Source of the DNA: Agrococcus pavilionensis RW1 | Lineage (GTDB): Bacteria; Actinomycetota; Actinomycetes; Actinomycetales; Microbacteriaceae | DNA length: 64,000 nucleotides | NCBI RefSeq assembly: GCF_000400485.1 | Contig: NZ_ASHR01000014.1 | Coordinates: forward strand, 124,001 to 188,000 | Direction: 5' to 3' | Shown: one piece after another, positions 61,318 to 64,000 of the stretch | Layout: each line of letters begins with the position of its first letter | How positions within the stretch are numbered: the stretch's first letter is position 1 | The notes under the pieces: model-generated | Told to the model about the DNA's origin: nothing | The model's input: the letters and a program-made list of their open reading frames with translations, nothing else | Database searches by the model: none | Position numbers and translations under genes: made by a program

Positions 61318-62639
61318 CGGCGGAGGTCGCGGCGGACCCCGGCGAGCGGGTCCGCCGGGCCGTCCGCTGGGCGCTCGCGGGCATCGTCGTGCTCGCGATC
61401 GCGCTCGTGGCGACGTCCGTGCAGCGGCAGGCGCCGTTCAGCCCCTACGACGAGTACGTCTACTTCGACTACCTCACGAAGGTCTCCTCGCAGGGGTTCG
61501 TCCGCACCGGTGAGGAGGTGGGGGAGTTCGCCCGCGCCGAGCTCGAGTGCCGCGGCGTCGCGTCCTACGGCTCGTACGGCGACGGCTGCGGGATCGGCGA
61601 CGTCGACGACGACGCCCTCTTCCCGTACCACGGGCTCACGGGCGCCGATCTCTACACCCCGGTCTACTTCGCGATCACGCGCGTGCTCGCGCAGCCGCTC
61701 ACGTGGTTCGGCATGGGCCTGCTCGACGCGGGCCGGATGGTGGGCGGGCTCTGGCTCGCCGCGGCCGCATCGATGACGTTCCTCGCGCTCCGCCGCTTCC
61801 GCGTCGGCCTCGTCCCCGCCGTAGGGCTCGTGCTGCTCGGCATGGCGACGCCGGTCGCGCAGTCGTCGTTCGCCTACATCTCGACCGACGCCGCGGCGAT
61901 CACGGCCGGTGCCGCCCTCGCCCTCCTCGCCGCGCGAGTGGTCACCGGCGCCTCGAGCGCGTGGTGGCTCGTGCCGGTCGGGCTCCTCGGCGTGCTCGCG
62001 AAGCCGCAGGCCATCGGGGCGCTCGGTGCCGCGCTCCTCATCGTCGTCGTCCACGCGCTCGTCACGCAGGGCCGATGGCGAGAGGCGAGCGCGTGGCGCG
62101 GGACCGTGCTGCCGGCAACGGTCGCGGGCGTCGTCGCGCTCGCATCGCAGCTCGTGTGGGGACGCATCCGCTCGGCGACGGCCGTCGGCCCCGGCGCGAA
62201 CCTCGGCGTCGGCTCCGAGCACCTGCCGCCGGACGGCATCGTGCGCCTGCTCGACAACGTGCTGCTCAACGTCGGTGCGGTGCAGCCGGTCGAGGCGCAG
62301 GCCTCGATGGAGATCGCGGTCGCTGCCGCGACGGCGCTCGCGTGCGCGGGCATCGTCGCCGGCGTCGTCGGGCTCGCCCGCCAGTCGACGCCGACCGGGG
62401 CTGCCAGCGCGCGCAGCTGGGCGATCGGCACCGGAGCGCTCGCCGTGCTCATGATCCCGGTGCTCATGCTCATGACGTGGGTGCTCGACGGCAGCTACTT
62501 CGAGCCGCCGCTGCGCTACGGCGCCGCGCTGCTGCCGTTCCTGCTCGTGAGCGCCGGCATGCTGCTCGCTCGCAGCCGCGCGATCGGGTGGGCCGTCGTC
62601 GCGCTCTCGACGGTGCTGATCGGCCTCTCCTGGAGCTGA
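61314..62639 (+). CDS. Polytopic membrane protein, GT-C glycosyltransferase-like
   Basis: 441 residues with about ten hydrophobic helices. After the first helix comes SPYDEYVYFDYLTKVSSQG, an acidic loop in the position of the catalytic Asp of GT-C enzymes, and a periplasmic loop with Cys residues (ELECRG, GDGCGIG). No close family identified. Its ATG overlaps the stop of the repeat-protein gene (ATGA), so the pair is co-translated. A lipid-linked sugar transferase acting outside the membrane is a fair guess. Confidence 0.65.
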   Translation: MTAEVAADPGERVRRAVRWALAGIVVLAIALVATSVQRQAPFSPYDEYVYFDYLTKVSSQGFVRTGEEVGEFARAELECRGVASYGSYGDGCGIGDVDDDALFPYHGLTGADLYTPVYFAITRVLAQPLTWFGMGLLDAGRMVGGLWLAAAASMTFLALRRFRVGLVPAVGLVLLGMATPVAQSSFAYISTDAAAITAGAALALLAARVVTGASSAWWLVPVGLLGVLAKPQAIGALGAALLIVVVHALVTQGRWREASAWRGTVLPATVAGVVALASQLVWGRIRSATAVGPGANLGVGSEHLPPDGIVRLLDNVLLNVGAVQPVEAQASMEIAVAAATALACAGIVAGVVGLARQSTPTGAASARSWAIGTGALAVLMIPVLMLMTWVLDGSYFEPPLRYGAALLPFLLVSAGMLLARSRAIGWAVVALSTVLIGLSWS

Positions 62640-62642
62640 TCC

Positions 62643-64000
62643 TCAGCCGCGGCGGCGCAGCCGCCTGACAGCCTTCGAGCCGGCGCGCATCGCGAGGTGC
62701 CGCGCCCGAGCGACCGGCCCGCCGGCGCCGAAGCGGCGCTCGACGAGCTCGAGGGCGGATGCGTCGACCGAGATCCGCTCGACCCGCTCGGCGCGGATGA
62801 CGATCTCCCGACCGGCAGCCGGCCCGGAGACCAGGTAGGCGGGATCGTGGCTCGAGAAGAGGTCGACGCCGCGCGACCGGGTGCCGTTGAGCGGCACGAT
62901 GCGCAGCTCGGCCGGTTCGATCAAGATGCCCTCCACGAGCGCGCCGGCGCCCTCCAGCGGGTCGAAGCGCACCCCGAGCGCGTCCTCCGGCACCCGGACG
63001 CGCACCTCGAGCGAGCCGCCCGCGCGCCGCTCGAACGACCTCGAGGTCGCGTGCGCGAAGCCCGGTCCGACGTCGAAGAACACCGTGGCGGTGATCGCGC
63101 GCTGATCGACGCGGGCGAGCGTGGCCTCGAGCCCCTCGCCGTCGACGGCGCCCGCGGCGCGGTTGATGCTCGCGTAGGCGGCGGAGGAGACCGCCGCGAG
63201 GGTCTCGGCGAGGTCGCGGGAGATGCCGCGGCGCACGCGCCAGCCGAGCCGCGGGAGCACGGCCGTCATGATGGCGAGCCAGTCGTGGGGCTGCAGGCGC
63301 CGCTCGGCGCGGTCGCGCTCGGCGGCGGGCATCGCGTCGACCGCGGCGCTCCACTGCGCAGCCGTCGCCCGCCGGATCCAGAGGCCCGCGCCCGGGGCCG
63401 CGTCCGCGAGCGCGCGAGCATCGACCCCGAGGGCGCCGCACGCCGCCTCGAGGGCCGCGAGGCGACGCTCGGGCCGCGCGCCGCCGATGCCGCCGTAGAA
63501 GTTGCGGGCGGGGGAGGGCGGCGCGAGCACCATGCCGAGGAGCGCCGACTCGCGGAACGCGCGAGCCACCCGGCCGAGCTCGTCGCGCTCCCAGCCGAGC
63601 GCCTGCCGCGCGTGCTCGAAGGCGATCCGGGCGTCGGCCTCGTGGCGCGCCGCATCGATCGACGGCAGCACGTACAGCAGCTCGGCGTCGACGCTCGCGA
63701 GGGCGAGGTGCGGCGGGCGAGTGCCCGTGCGGACCACCTCGGCGCCGTCGACCCGCGTCAGGGCGTCGCCGTCGCGCGCGAGCAGCACCGTGCGCATCCC
63801 CGCGGCGAGCATGCCCGACGCCTGCTGCGCCGCGAGCGGGCCGGGCAGCACCACGACCGCGACGGTCGAGGCGTCGTCGGCGGGACCGGTGTCGATCGAG
63901 ACGAAGTCCTGCAGCGCGAGGTCGAGGTCGGCGGAGCGCATCGTGCGCGCGGCGTGGCGCTCGAGCGCATCGATGTCGACGCCGGGCGCGTCGCGGAGCC
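62643..64000 (-). CDS. Partial gene, rhamnan synthesis protein F (RgpF)-like C-terminal part
   Basis: At least 452 codons remain open to the window edge; the ATG at 63941 is unlikely to be the start because the frame continues upstream without a stop. The segment ESALLGMVLAPPSPARNFYGGIGG, followed by EAACGALGVDARALADAAPGAGLWIRRA, resembles the LGLL-PPPP / apparent GTMFW region of RgpF-type proteins. HDWLAIMTAVLPRLGWRVRRGIS follows, then a beta-rich C-terminus. The match is distant. Convergent with the GT-C-like gene (3 nt). Confidence 0.5.
   Translation of the reverse strand, partial: LRDAPGVDIDALERHAARTMRSADLDLALQDFVSIDTGPADDASTVAVVVLPGPLAAQQASGMLAAGMRTVLLARDGDALTRVDGAEVVRTGTRPPHLALASVDAELLYVLPSIDAARHEADARIAFEHARQALGWERDELGRVARAFRESALLGMVLAPPSPARNFYGGIGGARPERRLAALEAACGALGVDARALADAAPGAGLWIRRATAAQWSAAVDAMPAAERDRAERRLQPHDWLAIMTAVLPRLGWRVRRGISRDLAETLAAVSSAAYASINRAAGAVDGEGLEATLARVDQRAITATVFFDVGPGFAHATSRSFERRAGGSLEVRVRVPEDALGVRFDPLEGAGALVEGILIEPAELRIVPLNGTRSRGVDLFSSHDPAYLVSGPAAGREIVIRAERVERISVDASALELVERRFGAGGPVARARHLAMRAGSKAVRRLRRRG

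Noticed and set aside
1-64000. Mobile elements, prophage, tRNA or rRNA genes
   Set aside because: No transposase, integrase, terminal repeats, phage structural proteins or cloverleaf-like sequences were recognised in either strand.

Overview
High-GC actinobacterial chromosome segment. Protein types, dense GTGA/ATGA gene overlaps and codon use all point to the family Microbacteriaceae (an Agrococcus-like organism is my best guess). I see no rRNA, tRNA, CRISPR, phage or insertion sequence. The gene order follows, with insertions and inversions, a block I know from Mycobacterium tuberculosis H37Rv (roughly Rv3264-Rv3319): sdhCDAB, cdd, deoA, add, pmmB, deoD, lpdA, accA3, maf, accE5, accD5, birA, a PH-domain protein, purK, purE, an LCP protein and cell-wall glycosyltransferases. 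Most of the window is therefore old core chromosome, not a mobile island.

Layout. 1-2.9 kb: two reverse-strand genes for a dynamin-like GTPase pair (one cut by the window edge) and a TspO-like membrane protein. 3.0-6.7 kb: succinate dehydrogenase sdhCDAB on the reverse strand, ended by a 17-bp-stem terminator. 6.8-9.2 kb: divergent pair of a GT4 mannosyltransferase-type gene and manC, both concerned with mannose. 9.3-22.5 kb: nucleoside uptake and salvage, comprising two tandem BMP lipoproteins, ATPase, two permeases, cytidine deaminase, thymidine phosphorylase, a small membrane protein, adenosine deaminase and an orphan PTS IIA; then, on the reverse strand, purine nucleoside phosphorylase and phosphopentomutase/phosphomannomutase. 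Together they import nucleosides, deaminate them, release the bases and feed the sugar phosphates into central metabolism.

22.5-43.8 kb: yaeQ, LpdA-type quinone dehydrogenase, acyl-CoA carboxylase alpha subunit, a coiled-coil protein, a TetR-controlled heterodimeric ABC exporter, a TIM-barrel protein, maf, L-lactate dehydrogenase, an RNA m5U methyltransferase, a repeat-rich intergenic patch, a DinB-like protein, an FAD monooxygenase, a type IB topoisomerase, an OafA-type acyltransferase, then accE-accD divergent from birA and a PH-domain protein. Carboxylase subunits and the biotin ligase that activates them share the region.

43.8-64 kb: envelope polysaccharide region with purine genes embedded: ugd, purK, purE, LCP ligase, two glycosyltransferases, a secreted CWB2-CAP protein, an unusual 975-residue three-domain glycosyltransferase, rmlA, GT2, Wzt/Wzm-type ABC exporter, a secreted protein with five GWAxDPDT repeats, a GT-C-like membrane protein and a partial RgpF-like gene at the edge. 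The likely product is a rhamnose-containing surface glycan exported by the ABC transporter and attached to the wall by the LCP protein.

Regulation. Many genes have a TANNNT -10 box ending only 5-8 nt before the start codon and no Shine-Dalgarno sequence, i.e. leaderless transcripts; this was used to choose several start codons. Genes inside operons mostly start by overlapping the previous stop codon.
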